Notes: generated by a model from the sequence alone, not told the origin. Positions 24,945 through 34,242 are shown, counted from the first letter of the stretch. The stretch is 64,000 bases of DNA from CAYNSX01 sp964400165 (GCA_964400165.1 CAYNSX010000002.1:1-64000), one strand, 5' to 3'. A program made the numbers and translations.

Positions 24945-27184
24945 GCCATCAGCGCCGGCAGCGCCCCCTCGTATGCGTCCCGCATTCGTTCGACACCGGC
25001 GGACAGCAGCGCATTCCCGTCGGGTCGTTCGATGACGAGTGCGTCGCCGCCCACCGTCCCCAGCATAGCGCATGGCACGCCATGCCGCGTCGCCATCTCC
25101 ACAAGCGCGTCGGCCGCGTGAGTCGGAATCGTGACGAGGATGCGCGAGGGTGCTTCATTGAACAGCGCCACATCCGCGCGACCGCTCGCCGCCGGGACGG
25201 CGGCGCTACCCGGTTTGCTGTCTGGCAGGCGAATCCGCGCTCCGCGGCCGCCCGCCATCGCCATTTCCGCCAGCGCGACGGCCAGCCCACCGTCCGAGCA
25301 GTCGTGGCAGGCCGTAACCGGCAACTCCATCTGCGCAGCACGCACGCACGCGTACAGGCGCTGCGCCGCCTCGAAATCGGCTTCCGGCAGCGGCCCGGCC
25401 TCCAGGCCGTGTTGCCGCCACAGGTACACGCTGCCGCCGAGCGTGCCACCGATGGCGCCGAGCAAGAGCACCTGATCGCCGTCGTTCGCAAATGCGGGCC
25501 GGAACACGCGCCCGACATCCTCGACAACGCCGACCATCCCGATCACCGGCGTCGGCAGCACCGAGCCCTGCTCGCTCTCATTGTAGAAACTGACATTGCC
25601 GCTCACCACCGGCACCCCGAGTGCCCGGCACGCTTCCGCCAGCCCCTCGACCGCCTCCTTGAAGTACCAGAAGCGGTCGGGCTTGTCGGGGTTGCCGAAG
25701 TTCAGGCAATTGGTCACCGCTGCCGGCTCCGCGCCCGCGCAGACCAGATTGCACGCCGCCTCCAAAACCGCCAGTTGCACGCCGCGCCGCGGGTCGAGCG
25801 CGCACCAGCGCCCGTTGCCCTCGGTCGTCAGCGCCAGGCCGAGCGGCGGGCGTTCCTTCAGCCGCAGCACCGCGGCGTCGCCGCCGGCGGCGACGACGGT
25901 GTTTGCCTGCACCGTCTGGTCGTACTGGCGATGCACCCAGCGCTTCGATGCAATGTCCGGCGTACGCAGCAGGTCAAGCAGCGCCGCGCGATAATCGGTT
26001 GGCTGGGCGAGCGCATCCAAATCGAAAGTAGGGGAGGACTGCGGCGGTTGCGCCGGCAGGTCGTAGAGCGGCGCTTCCGCTAGGTCGCCGGCGCGCAAGT
26101 CGGCCACCAGGTCGCCGCCGTCATAAATGCGCACCACCGGCTCTTCGGTGATGCGCCCAATCACTTCGGCGTGCAGGTCCCACTTGCGGAACACTGCCAG
26201 CGCCTCGTCCTCGCGCCCCTCGGCGACGACCGCCAACATCCGCTCCTGCGACTCCGACAGCATCACTTCCCACGGTTCCATCCCCGCCTCGCGGCGCGGC
26301 ACGCGGTCGAGATCCACCGTCATCCCGACGCCGCCAGCGGCCGACATCTCCGCCGTCGTGCAGGTCAGCCCGGCGGCGCCCATATCCTTCACTGCCACCA
26401 GCGCGCCCGTCGCCAGTGCTTCCAGCGTCGCCTCGATCAGGCACTTCTCCGCCAGCGGGTCGCCGATTTGGACGGTCGGGCGCTTTTCATCGTCGGCGCG
26501 CAGTTCCTGGCTGGCGAGCACGCTGGCGCCGCCGATGCCGTCGCGGCCCGTGCGAGCGCCGACATACACGACCGCATTCCCCGGACCCGCCGCGGCCGCG
26601 GACGCCAGTTGCGCCGTCGGCGCCACGCCGACGCACATCACATTTACCAGGCAATTGCCCGCGTAGCGCGGGTGAAAGCGCACTTCGCCGGCGATGGTCG
26701 GCACGCCGACGCAATTGCCGTACGACTGAATGCCGTCCACCACGCCGGCGAACAGGTAGCGCGCCCGCGGGTCGCGCTCGATGTCGCCGAAGCGCAGCGA
26801 GTCGGCAAGCGCCACCGGCCGCGCGCCCGAACAGAAAATGTCTCGCAAGATACCGCCGACGCCGGTCGCCGCGCCCTGCTTCGGCTCCACCTGGCTCGGG
26901 TGGTTGTGGCTCTCCATTTTGAAGAGGACCGCCAGCCCCGGCGCCACTTCGATGCCGCCCGCGTCCTGGCCGGTGATGACCGGCCACTTGCCCGCCCGCG
27001 GCAGCCGCGCCAAATGCTTGCGGGAACGCGGATAGCCGCAATGCTCCGACCACTCGACCGAGAACATCGCCAGTTCCGTCGGCCGCGGCGCGCGGCCGAG
27101 CAGGTCGCAGATGCGGTCATACTCCGCATCGCTCAATCCCAGCGCGCGCCAGATGTGCGGGTCGGTGCGCGTCGCCGTGGCCAT
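24941..27184 (-). CDS. purL: FGAM synthase large subunit (small PurL type), with an in-frame repeat
   Basis: Makes FGAM from FGAR, ATP and ammonia supplied by PurQ, with PurS as bridge. The 747-residue length is that of the short PurL found with separate PurS/PurQ. It has S-E-H-C-G-Y near the start, M-E-S-H-N-H-P-S-Q-V-E-P and G-A-A-T-G-V-G-G-I, V-K-D-M-G-A-A-G-L and H-D-C-S-D-G-G-L-A-V. About residues 656-670 read SKPGSAAVPAASGR. This extra segment in a surface region between conserved strands is encoded by a repeat module at 25191-25214 also found in lnt. Otherwise intact. Confidence 0.96.
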   Translation of the reverse strand: MATATRTDPHIWRALGLSDAEYDRICDLLGRAPRPTELAMFSVEWSEHCGYPRSRKHLARLPRAGKWPVITGQDAGGIEVAPGLAVLFKMESHNHPSQVEPKQGAATGVGGILRDIFCSGARPVALADSLRFGDIERDPRARYLFAGVVDGIQSYGNCVGVPTIAGEVRFHPRYAGNCLVNVMCVGVAPTAQLASAAAAGPGNAVVYVGARTGRDGIGGASVLASQELRADDEKRPTVQIGDPLAEKCLIEATLEALATGALVAVKDMGAAGLTCTTAEMSAAGGVGMTVDLDRVPRREAGMEPWEVMLSESQERMLAVVAEGREDEALAVFRKWDLHAEVIGRITEEPVVRIYDGGDLVADLRAGDLAEAPLYDLPAQPPQSSPTFDLDALAQPTDYRAALLDLLRTPDIASKRWVHRQYDQTVQANTVVAAGGDAAVLRLKERPPLGLALTTEGNGRWCALDPRRGVQLAVLEAACNLVCAGAEPAAVTNCLNFGNPDKPDRFWYFKEAVEGLAEACRALGVPVVSGNVSFYNESEQGSVLPTPVIGMVGVVEDVGRVFRPAFANDGDQVLLLGAIGGTLGGSVYLWRQHGLEAGPLPEADFEAAQRLYACVRAAQMELPVTACHDCSDGGLAVALAEMAMAGGRGARIRLPDSKPGSAAVPAASGRADVALFNEAPSRILVTIPTHAADALVEMATRHGVPCAMLGTVGGDALVIERPDGNALLSAGVERMRDAYEGALPALMA
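25191..25214 (-). repeat. PGSAxVPAA repeat module, in-frame copy inside purL
   Basis: This 24-base stretch starts GCCGGGACGG and ends GCGCTACCCGGT on the + strand, with terminal CCGGG/CCCGG inverted ends. It matches 59818-59841 at 23 of 24 positions. In purL it is read in frame as P-G-S-A-A-V-P-A-A without disturbing either side. Confidence 0.8.
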
Positions 27185-27187
27185 CGG

Positions 27188-27922
27188 CTAGCGGCGCCCC
27201 GCGCCGGCGGGCGCCCGCCCGTCACGGGCCGCGCCCAGTAGCAAACTCTCCCACAGCACCCGCCCGTCCGCCGAGCCGAGCAGCGCCTCGCTCGCCCGCT
27301 CCGGGTGCGGCATCAGCGCCACGACATTCCCGCCGGCATTGCAGATGCCGGCGATGTTGCGCGCCGCGCCGTTGGGGTTGCTCTGCGGCGTGACCGTGCC
27401 GGCGGCGTCGCAATAGCGGAACACGACTTGGTTCTCGGCTTCGAGCGCATCGAGCGTCGCCTCGTCGGCGAAGTAGCAGCCGTCGCCGTGGGCGATGGGA
27501 ATGCGCAACACTTGGCCTGGCTGCGCCGCCCGGGTGAACGGCGTGTCCGTCCGCTCGACGCGCAAATGCACCCAATCGGAAATGAAGTGCGTGCCGGCAT
27601 TGCGCAGCAGCGCCCCGGGCAACAGCCCCGCCTCGCACAGCACCTGGAACCCGTTGCAGATGCCGAACACCAGTCCGCCGCGCTCGGCGTGCCGGATAAC
27701 GGCGTCCATAATCGGCGAGACGCGGGCGATGGCGCCGGTGCGCAGGTAGTCGCCGTACGAGAACCCGCCGGGCAGGACGACCAAGTCGGCGTCGCCCAGG
27801 TCCGTCTCCTGATGCCACACCAGCCGGGTCGGAAAGCCCATCACCGTCCCGAGCGCGTGCACGGCGTCGTAGTCGCAGTTCGACCCCGGGAACTGCACCA
27901 CCGCGACGCGCGGCGCACCCAT
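27188..27922 (-). CDS. purQ: FGAM synthase glutaminase subunit
   Basis: Class I glutamine amidotransferase that releases ammonia for PurL. The 244-residue protein begins [13 protein letters not shown] and contains the nucleophile Cys in [10 protein letters not shown] and the His/Glu of the triad in M-P-H-P-E-R. The frame runs further upstream, but ATG 27922 shares a base with the purS stop (TGATG). The stop is three bases ahead of the purL ATG. Confidence 0.97.
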   Translation of the reverse strand: MGAPRVAVVQFPGSNCDYDAVHALGTVMGFPTRLVWHQETDLGDADLVVLPGGFSYGDYLRTGAIARVSPIMDAVIRHAERGGLVFGICNGFQVLCEAGLLPGALLRNAGTHFISDWVHLRVERTDTPFTRAAQPGQVLRIPIAHGDGCYFADEATLDALEAENQVVFRYCDAAGTVTPQSNPNGAARNIAGICNAGGNVVALMPHPERASEALLGSADGRVLWESLLLGAARDGRAPAGAGRR

Positions 27923-28164
27923 CACTTCACCAACTCGATGTCGTACGACTCGATAATGGGATTGACGAGCAGCCGCTTGCACATCTCCTCCACCTGCGCC
28001 CGCGCCGCCTTGGAGTCGCCGTTGAGGAGCGTGAATTCGATGTGCTTGCCGATGCGCACGCCGGAAACGCCCGCGAACCCGAGCCGCTGCAAGGCGCGTT
28101 CAACGGTCGCCCCCTGTGCGTCGAGCACGGTCGGCTTCAGGTGGATGGTGACTCGCGCTCTCAC
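27922..28164 (-). CDS. purS: FGAM synthase PurS subunit
   Basis: Small 80-residue protein that links PurQ and PurL into one FGAM synthase. It reads [17 protein letters not shown], then [13 protein letters not shown] and [13 protein letters not shown], all family hallmarks. GTG 28164 overlaps the purB TGA (GTGA). Longer in-frame upstream starts are inside purB and not needed. Confidence 0.96.
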   Translation of the reverse strand: MRARVTIHLKPTVLDAQGATVERALQRLGFAGVSGVRIGKHIEFTLLNGDSKAARAQVEEMCKRLLVNPIIESYDIELVK

Positions 28165-29528
28165 TTGGCGCTCCGTGCCACTTTGCGTTTCGGCCCCGCC
28201 GCCGGCTCCAGCAGCCCAAACCTCCCGTACACTTCCTGCAGGCCGGCCACGGCGCGCTGGACATCGAAGCACTCCGCAATTTCCGCCGGCTTCAGTCGCG
28301 CTGCCAAGTCCGCGTCCGCCTCGACGAGCGCCCGGAAATCCTCGTCGTCATCCCACGCTCGCGCCGCCAGCCGCTGAATGTGGCGGTAGGCATCGCCGCG
28401 CGTCATTCCGCTACGGATGAGCGCCAGCATCAAATGCTCCGACGCCCACAGCCCGCGCGTGCGCTCCAGGTTTTCGCGCATCCGCTCGGGCCGGACGACG
28501 AGCGTGCGCATCACCTCGGTGAATTGCTTCACCATGAAGTGCGTGAGCAGGCTGGCGTCGGGCAGCGCGATACGCTCGCACGCTGAATTGGTCAGGTCGC
28601 GCTCGTGCCAGAGCGCGATCGACTCAAGGCCCGCCTGCGCGTAGCCGCGCACGAGCCGCGCCAGCCCGCAGATGCGCTCGCTGATGCGCGGGTTGCGCTT
28701 GTGCGGCATCGCCGACGACCCGATCTGCGAGCGCCCGAACGCCTCTTCGACTTCGCCGAGTTCGGTGCGCTGCAGGTTACGGATCTCGGTCGCCATTTGT
28801 TCGAGCGACCCGGCGAGCAGCGCCAGCGTCGTCAGGTAGTGCGCGTGCCGGTCGCGTTGCAGGATTTGCGTGCTGACCGGCGCCGATTTGAGGCCCAGGT
28901 TTTCGCACACCCGCCGCTCGAGCGCCGGCGGCACGGTGGCGTAGGTCCCGACCGCGCCCGAAATCTTGCCCACCGCCACCATCTCCCGCGTCCACGCCAG
29001 CCGCTGTTGCGCATTCGCCAGCGCGTCCAACCAGACGCAGAGTTTGTGCGCGAAGGTGGTCGGCTCGGCATGTACGCCGTGCGAGCGCCCGATGCAAATC
29101 GTGCCGAGATGCTCCCGCGCCCGCTCGCGCAGCACGCCTTCCAATTCCGCGACCGCGGCGCCCAGCACATCGATCGCGTCCCGCAGAATGACCCCGAGCG
29201 CGGTGTCCTCGACATCGTACGAAGTGAGACCGTAATGCAAATACTTCCGCTCTTCGCCCAGCCCCTCGCCGACGGACGCCAGGAACGCCGCCAGGTCGTG
29301 CTGCATGGCGCCGTCGCTCGACTGGCCCGGCTTCTCGCCCTCGAGTGCCTCGGCGCGCTGCGGATTGATGCGCGCCTGCGCTCGCAGTGTCCGCACCGCC
29401 TCCGCGGGAAACTTGCCCTGGTCCGCCCACGCCTCCGCCACCTGCAACTCAATCTCCAGCCATACCGCCTGCCGGTGCGCCGTCTCCCACAGCGCCTTCA
29501 TTTCCGGATACGCGTAGCGGTCGATCAC
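28161..29528 (-). CDS. purB: Adenylosuccinate lyase
   Basis: Acts twice in AMP synthesis, splitting SAICAR and adenylosuccinate with release of fumarate. The 455-residue protein carries the superfamily signature S-S-A-M-P-H-K-R-N-P at about residues 265-274, with the catalytic Ser in the flexible loop G-S-S-A. The N-terminal R-Y-A-Y-P-E-M and H-Y-G-L-T-S-Y-D-V-E-D (catalytic His region) are intact. GTG 29528 overlaps the purD TGA. Confidence 0.97.
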   Translation of the reverse strand: MIDRYAYPEMKALWETAHRQAVWLEIELQVAEAWADQGKFPAEAVRTLRAQARINPQRAEALEGEKPGQSSDGAMQHDLAAFLASVGEGLGEERKYLHYGLTSYDVEDTALGVILRDAIDVLGAAVAELEGVLRERAREHLGTICIGRSHGVHAEPTTFAHKLCVWLDALANAQQRLAWTREMVAVGKISGAVGTYATVPPALERRVCENLGLKSAPVSTQILQRDRHAHYLTTLALLAGSLEQMATEIRNLQRTELGEVEEAFGRSQIGSSAMPHKRNPRISERICGLARLVRGYAQAGLESIALWHERDLTNSACERIALPDASLLTHFMVKQFTEVMRTLVVRPERMRENLERTRGLWASEHLMLALIRSGMTRGDAYRHIQRLAARAWDDDEDFRALVEADADLAARLKPAEIAECFDVQRAVAGLQEVYGRFGLLEPAAGPKRKVARSAK

Positions 29529-30817
29529 GCTGCCGCTCCGACCGCGGCGCGACCGATGTCGCGGCGATACTGCGCGCCGTCGAACTGAATGCGCTCCACC
29601 GCCGCATAGGCCCGCGCCCGCGCGGTGTCGAGGTCGCTCCCCGTCGCCGTCACGCCCAGCACCCGCCCGCCGGCGGTGACCACCTGTCCATCACGCTCCG
29701 CGGTGCCCGCGTGAAACACCAGCGCGCCGCGCGTCACCGCGTCATCCAAGCCGCTGATGGCATCCCCCTTGTGCGCGCCCTGCGGGTAACCGCCCGACGC
29801 CAGCACCACGCATACGCTCGCACCCGGCGCCGTGCGGACGGGCGTGGAGCGCAGCGTGCCCGTCGCCGCGGCTTGCAGCAGCGCCAGGAAGTCGCCTTCC
29901 AGCAGCGGCAGCACCGCTTGCGTCTCCGGGTCGCCGAAGCGGCAGTTGAACTCCATCACCTTCGGCCCGACTGTGGTCAGCATCAGCCCGGCATACAGCA
30001 CGCCCCGATACGGCGTCCCGCGCTGCCGGAGCGCCGCCAGTGTCGGGTGAAAGACCGTGTCCACCAGCGTCTCCGCCAGCGCCGCGTCGACGCCCGGATG
30101 CGGCGCATAGGCGCCCATGCCGCCCGTGTTCGGGCCTTGGTCGTCGTCGAGCAGCCGCTTGTAATCGCGCGCCGCGGGCAGCAGCGACACGGTTTCGCCA
30201 TCCGTCAGCGCCATCACCGACGCCTCGTCACCCTCCAGGTACTCCTCGACGACGATGCGCCGCCCGGCGTCGCCGAAAGTCCGGGCAATCATCAGCGCCT
30301 CGACCGCCCCCTCGGCCTCGGCGCGCTCGCGGGCGATGAGCACGCCCTTGCCCGCCGCCAAGCCGTCTGCCTTGAAGACGGCGGGCAGGTGGCACTCGCG
30401 CGCGTACGCCCGCGCTTGTTCGGCGTACTCGAACACCTCGTACATCGGGCCCGGCACACGCGCCTCGTGCACCAATTGCCGGGCGAACACCTTGCTGCTC
30501 TCGATCTGCGCCGCCGCCTGCGTCGGCCCGAAGCAGCGCAGGCCCCGGCGCTCGAATTCGTCCACCATCCCCGCGGCGAGCGGCGCTTCCGGCCCGACGA
30601 CCGTCAGGGCGATCCGCTCCGCCGCGGCGAATTCCGCCAGCCCCAGGATGTCCGCCGGCGCCAGGTCCACATTCGTCGCCAGCGCCGCGGTGCCCGGATT
30701 GCCCGGCGCGCAGAAGAGGTGGGGTTGCTGCGGACTGCGGCTCAATGCCCAGACGAGCGCGTGCTCGCGCCCGCCACTGCCAATGACCAATACTTTCGGC
30801 GGCTGGCCGTTACGCAT
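29525..30817 (-). CDS. purD: Phosphoribosylamine-glycine ligase (GAR synthetase)
   Basis: Joins phosphoribosylamine and glycine with ATP. The 430-residue ATP-grasp protein begins K-V-L-V-I-G-S-G-G-R-E-H-A and shows V-G-P-E-A-P-L-A-A-G, K-A-D-G-L-A-A-G-K-G-V and N-C-R-F-G-D-P-E-T-Q. It is the first purine gene of the operon, transcribed towards lower coordinates. Its ATG overlaps the end of a small membrane-protein gene by eight bases, so it is probably read through from dnaB rather than started on its own. No purine riboswitch is visible upstream. Confidence 0.97.
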   Translation of the reverse strand: MRNGQPPKVLVIGSGGREHALVWALSRSPQQPHLFCAPGNPGTAALATNVDLAPADILGLAEFAAAERIALTVVGPEAPLAAGMVDEFERRGLRCFGPTQAAAQIESSKVFARQLVHEARVPGPMYEVFEYAEQARAYARECHLPAVFKADGLAAGKGVLIARERAEAEGAVEALMIARTFGDAGRRIVVEEYLEGDEASVMALTDGETVSLLPAARDYKRLLDDDQGPNTGGMGAYAPHPGVDAALAETLVDTVFHPTLAALRQRGTPYRGVLYAGLMLTTVGPKVMEFNCRFGDPETQAVLPLLEGDFLALLQAAATGTLRSTPVRTAPGASVCVVLASGGYPQGAHKGDAISGLDDAVTRGALVFHAGTAERDGQVVTAGGRVLGVTATGSDLDTARARAYAAVERIQFDGAQYRRDIGRAAVGAAA

Positions 30818-31190
30818 CGCCGTCTCCCGCGGCGCTGTCCCGCGCTTTCACTTCGGCCTTCGAGGTGGTCAGCAGCATCTCCGCCAGCGCCGCCTCGCGC
30901 TCGGCCCGGCCTGCCTGATACTCCTGAATGCGGGCGCGGGTGGTGAGCACGACGGAAATCACCGAGAGGAGAAACGACCCGACCGCCGCCACTTGCACCG
31001 CCGTCGCGCCGGCCCGCCAGGGCGTCACCATCAGCACAAACGACGCCGCCAGCAACACGAATGACAAGCCCAGCCAGGCGAGGAAGGTGTTGCGGAGGTT
31101 GTCCCACCAGCGGAACAGCAGGTAGGTTGCGATGAGGCCGCAGACCGCGGCGAAGAACAGCGTCAGGATTGTGGCTTCGCGTGCCTGAAT
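30810..31190 (-). CDS. Small membrane protein between dnaB and purD, possible ATT start
   Basis: The coding frame holds three hydrophobic segments (ILTLFFAAVCGLIATYLLF, AWLGLSFVLLAASFVLMV and VQVAAVGSFLLSVISVVL) and then a charged coiled-coil tail rich in Ala, Arg and Glu, about 126 residues. There is no standard start near the first helix. A GGGAGG ribosome-binding site (31205-31200) is followed nine bases later by an in-frame ATT at 31190, which I use. Otherwise translation must start inside dnaB. Function unknown. Overlaps purD by eight bases. Confidence 0.6.
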   Translation of the reverse strand: MQAREATILTLFFAAVCGLIATYLLFRWWDNLRNTFLAWLGLSFVLLAASFVLMVTPWRAGATAVQVAAVGSFLLSVISVVLTTRARIQEYQAGRAEREAALAEMLLTTSKAEVKARDSAAGDGDA

Positions 31191-31210
31191 GGCGGCGAGC
31201 CTCCCGTCTA

Positions 31211-32620
31211 TTATGCCGGGTCTTCGTGGTAAATGTCGAGGTCGGTAAATCGCGTGTAGCGGCCCTGCCACATCAGCCGCGCCGTGCCCGTCGGCCCGTT
31301 GCGCTGCTTGGCGACCGAGACTTCGACAATGTTCTCCAGGTTTTGCGGGTCCAGCCCCTGCCGGATGACATCTTCGGGCCGGAACGCCCGGTCGATTTCC
31401 TCCTGCCCGTAGATGCCCGGGCGGTAGAGCATCAGCACCAGGTCGGCCTCGGCCTCGATCGAGCCCGATTCCCGCAGGTCGGAAAGATACGGCCGCCGCG
31501 GCGTGCGCGCCTCGACGGCGCGGCTCAATTGCGACAGCGCAATCACCGGCACCCGCAGTTCCCGCGCCATCGCCTTCAGCGCCCGGGCGATCACCGAGAT
31601 TTCCTGCTGGCGGTTCTCGAAGCGCCCGTGCCCCTGAATCAGTTGCAGATAGTCCACGATCACCAGCCCCAGCCCGTGCTCCGCCTTCAGCCGCCGCGCC
31701 TTGCCCATCATCTGGAGCGCCGTCAGCGACGACGCATCGTCCACATAAATCGGCAACTGATAGAGCCGGTCGGCGGCGCTCGCCAACTTTTCCATTTCGC
31801 CTTCTTGGAGAAACGCTTCGCGCAGGTTCTGCATGTCCACCAGCCCCTCGCTGCACAGCCAGCGCAGGGCCAGTTGCGCTCCCGCCATTTCGAGACTGTA
31901 GAGCGCCACCGGCTTGTTCATCTGCCGGGCGAAGCGCGTGGCGATGTTGAGCGCCAGCGCCGTCTTGCCCACCGACGGCCGCGAGGCGATGACGATGAAC
32001 TCCGACTCTTGCAGGCCCGAAATGATGGTGTCGAGTTCGCGGAAGCCGGTCCTCGCGCCCATCGCCTGGTCCGGTGCGTTCTGGATGCGCTCGATGTCGA
32101 GCAGCGCGTCCTGGAGCAAGTCCTTCAGACTGCGGAAGACCGGCACCACCAGCCGCTGCGACACCGAGAACAGCATCTGCTCGCAGGTGCCGATGACTTC
32201 GTCGGCGGGGCGGTCGCCGGCGTCGTAGCACTCCTTGATGATGCGGTGCGACGCCACAATCAGCCCGCGCAGCAGCGAGTGGTTGCGCACAATCTTGGCA
32301 TAGTGCTCGATGGCCGCTGCCGTGGGCACGCTCTCGATGAGTTCCGCCAGGTAGAGTTGCCCGCCGACCAAGTCATACTCGCCGCGGGTCCGGAGCCGCT
32401 CGGTCATCGTCACCAAATCGATGGGCGCGCCCTCAGCAAACAGCTCCGTCGCGGTTTCAAAGACCTTGGCGTGGCGCTCGTCGTAGAAATCGGCGGCGAT
32501 CAGCGCATCGATGGCGTGCGCGGCGGCGCTGCGCTCGAGCAAGACGGCGCCCAGCGTCGCCTGCTCGGCCTCATACGAGTGGGGCGGGACCTTCTCCAGC
32601 AACGGGTCGGTGCGGATCAT
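31211..32620 (-). CDS. dnaB: Replicative DNA helicase
   Basis: Hexameric helicase that unwinds DNA at the replication fork. The 469-residue protein begins with the N-terminal primase-interaction domain (VPPHSYEAEQATLGAVL). It has Walker A in S-R-P-S-V-G-K-T-A-L-A (about 208-218), the L-V-I-V-D-Y-L-Q-L-I Walker B and R-S-L/R-finger region K-Q-R-N-G-P-T-G near the C-terminus. It has no intein and normal length. It follows rplI, a frequent bacterial neighbour. Confidence 0.97.
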   Translation of the reverse strand: MIRTDPLLEKVPPHSYEAEQATLGAVLLERSAAAHAIDALIAADFYDERHAKVFETATELFAEGAPIDLVTMTERLRTRGEYDLVGGQLYLAELIESVPTAAAIEHYAKIVRNHSLLRGLIVASHRIIKECYDAGDRPADEVIGTCEQMLFSVSQRLVVPVFRSLKDLLQDALLDIERIQNAPDQAMGARTGFRELDTIISGLQESEFIVIASRPSVGKTALALNIATRFARQMNKPVALYSLEMAGAQLALRWLCSEGLVDMQNLREAFLQEGEMEKLASAADRLYQLPIYVDDASSLTALQMMGKARRLKAEHGLGLVIVDYLQLIQGHGRFENRQQEISVIARALKAMARELRVPVIALSQLSRAVEARTPRRPYLSDLRESGSIEAEADLVLMLYRPGIYGQEEIDRAFRPEDVIRQGLDPQNLENIVEVSVAKQRNGPTGTARLMWQGRYTRFTDLDIYHEDPA

Positions 32621-32818
32621 GCGCTGCGCCTTATTGCTTGCTTCACACGCAGGGGGTCGGTGTCAGAAAGCATCGCGCATGCAGCATGACACTTCCGCGT
32701 GCCGAGTTGTGCCTGTGCCATCCCCGCCAATGCCACCGGCAGGCCACAGTTTGCGAACAGGGTGCGGGGGAGTGCCGGGCTTGACGCGCCGCGCTTGACG
32801 GCGGCGCGTGGGGGAGTG
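32621..32818. other. rplI-dnaB spacer with hairpin and small direct repeat
   Basis: No gene is seen in these 198 bases. Just after the rplI stop (- strand) there is a GC-rich hairpin with arms CGCGCCGC and GCGGCGCG (about 32786-32809) without a T run. It is framed by two copies of GGGGGAGTGC (32766-32775, 32810-32819). It may attenuate read-through from rplI. A dnaB promoter is not obvious. Confidence 0.45.
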
Positions 32819-33424
32819 CTAGTCGGCCATCTCGCCGTTCGAGGTCTCGGAGCCATCGTCGTCTCCCGATGACTCGGATTGTACCTCAAACGCTTGTTCG
32901 CTTTCAACCGCCTCCGGTTCGGCCATCTCGCCCTTCTTCGGGTCGTAGCCGGCCACGGCCTCGACGACGGGCACCGTAGCATCGGAGGTGACCACCACCA
33001 ACACTTCGGTGGCGATGTCGGGGTACAGGGCGATCCGCACCTTGTGCTCGCCCAGCACCCGGATGGGCGACTTGAGCTCGATCTTGCGCCGGTCGACGAA
33101 CATGTGATGCGTCCGCTCGATGGCCTTGGCGATGTCGGCGGTGGTGATGGAGCCGTATAGGCGCCCGGTCTCGCCGGCGCGGCCGCTCAAGGCGAGCGGG
33201 GCGCTCGCCAGGCGGGCGACGGTCTTCTTGGCCTCGTCGCGCAAGTGCTCTTCGCGGTTGGTCCGGGCGGTGCGCAGGTGCTCGAACTGTTTCAGGTTCC
33301 CCTTGGTGGCGGGCACGGCGAAGCCCTGCGGCATCAAGTAATTCCGCGCGTAGCCGTCCTTCACATCGAGCAGGTCGCCCTGATAGCCGACCCGCGGCAC
33401 ATCCGAAGTCAGGATGACTTTCAT
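32819..33424 (-). CDS. rplI: Ribosomal protein L9 with acidic C-terminal extension
   Basis: Large-subunit protein bL9. The 201-residue product begins M-K-V-I-L-T-S-D-V-P-R-V-G and has the N-domain signature G-D-L-L-D-V-K-D-G-Y-A-R-N-Y-L-M-P, with the usual C-domain to about residue 150. The last 45-50 residues are an unusual acidic, Ser/Glu/Asp-rich tail that ordinary L9 (about 148-150 residues) lacks. The frame is open upstream, but the ATG at 33424 gives the exact family N-terminus and overlaps the BrkB-like stop (ATGA). Confidence 0.96.
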   Translation of the reverse strand: MKVILTSDVPRVGYQGDLLDVKDGYARNYLMPQGFAVPATKGNLKQFEHLRTARTNREEHLRDEAKKTVARLASAPLALSGRAGETGRLYGSITTADIAKAIERTHHMFVDRRKIELKSPIRVLGEHKVRIALYPDIATEVLVVVTSDATVPVVEAVAGYDPKKGEMAEPEAVESEQAFEVQSESSGDDDGSETSNGEMAD

Positions 33425-34239
33425 CGGGAGCCTCCCGCCGGGGATGCGGACGCCGTGTGCGCCAGCGTCGCGCCGAAGAGCAGAATGGACGCCGAATAAT
33501 AGACCCAGAGCAGCAGTAAGACAACCGCGCCCAGCCCGCCGTACAGCGGGCTGCTCGGCGCGATCCGCACCGCATACCAAGCGAACAGCCACTTGGCGAC
33601 ATCGAATAGCACCGCTGCCGCCAGCGCCGCCAGCGCCCGGTGGCGGAAGGCGACCTTCGCCGTCGGCGCCGATGAGTACACCAGGAAGAACATCACGAAC
33701 CCCAGCCCGAGCGAGACGACTTGGCTCGTGACCCAATCCAGCCACGACCACTCGGGCAAGTGACGCCGCAGGATTTCGATGCCCGTCGTCAGGCCGAGCG
33801 AGGCCACCAAGAGCAGCCCGATGATCGCGTAGATTGCCACCGCTCGGAGGCGCAGGTGCCAGCCCGACGCCCGCTTCAGCCCCCAAGTGGCCCGCAGCGC
33901 CGCCTGCACCGCCCGCGTCACGCCCGTCGCCGTCCAGACGAGCACAATCATCATTACCGCGCTCACCGCGTTGGATTGCCGCACGGCCTGTTGCACACGT
34001 TCGCCGAGCCAGTCGCCGGGGATCGGGAGCAGTTGGTGCAGATAACCGGAAATCGTCTCCATCGCCCGGGCGTCGCTGCCCATCACGCGTGCGGTCACGG
34101 AAGTGCCGAGAATCAGCAGCGGCGTCAGCGACAGCAGCGCGAAGAATGCAATGGCGGCCGCGGACAGCCAGCAGTGCCGTTCATCGTAAGTCTTCAGCGC
34201 GGTGTTCACGAACGCCGCGGCGCGGCGCAGGCGCTTCAC
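33421..34239 (-). CDS. YihY/BrkB-family membrane protein
   Basis: This is a 272-residue protein with about six membrane helices. It has the family opening W-L-S-A-A-A-I-A-F-F-A-L-L-S-L-T-P and the C-terminal P-L-Y-G-G-L-G-A-V-V-L-L-L-L-W-V-Y-Y-S-A. Members were once mislabelled RNase BN; transport or envelope roles are proposed but unproven. GTG 34239 lies four bases after the lipoprotein stop, and the gene overlaps rplI by four bases. Confidence 0.88.
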   Translation of the reverse strand: MKRLRRAAAFVNTALKTYDERHCWLSAAAIAFFALLSLTPLLILGTSVTARVMGSDARAMETISGYLHQLLPIPGDWLGERVQQAVRQSNAVSAVMMIVLVWTATGVTRAVQAALRATWGLKRASGWHLRLRAVAIYAIIGLLLVASLGLTTGIEILRRHLPEWSWLDWVTSQVVSLGLGFVMFFLVYSSAPTAKVAFRHRALAALAAAVLFDVAKWLFAWYAVRIAPSSPLYGGLGAVVLLLLWVYYSASILLFGATLAHTASASPAGGSR

Positions 34240-34242
34240 AAC

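Noticed and set aside
30818..31210. A purine riboswitch in front of purD
   Set aside because: purD overlaps an upstream gene and there is no room for, or sign of, an aptamer; the operon is probably read through from dnaB.
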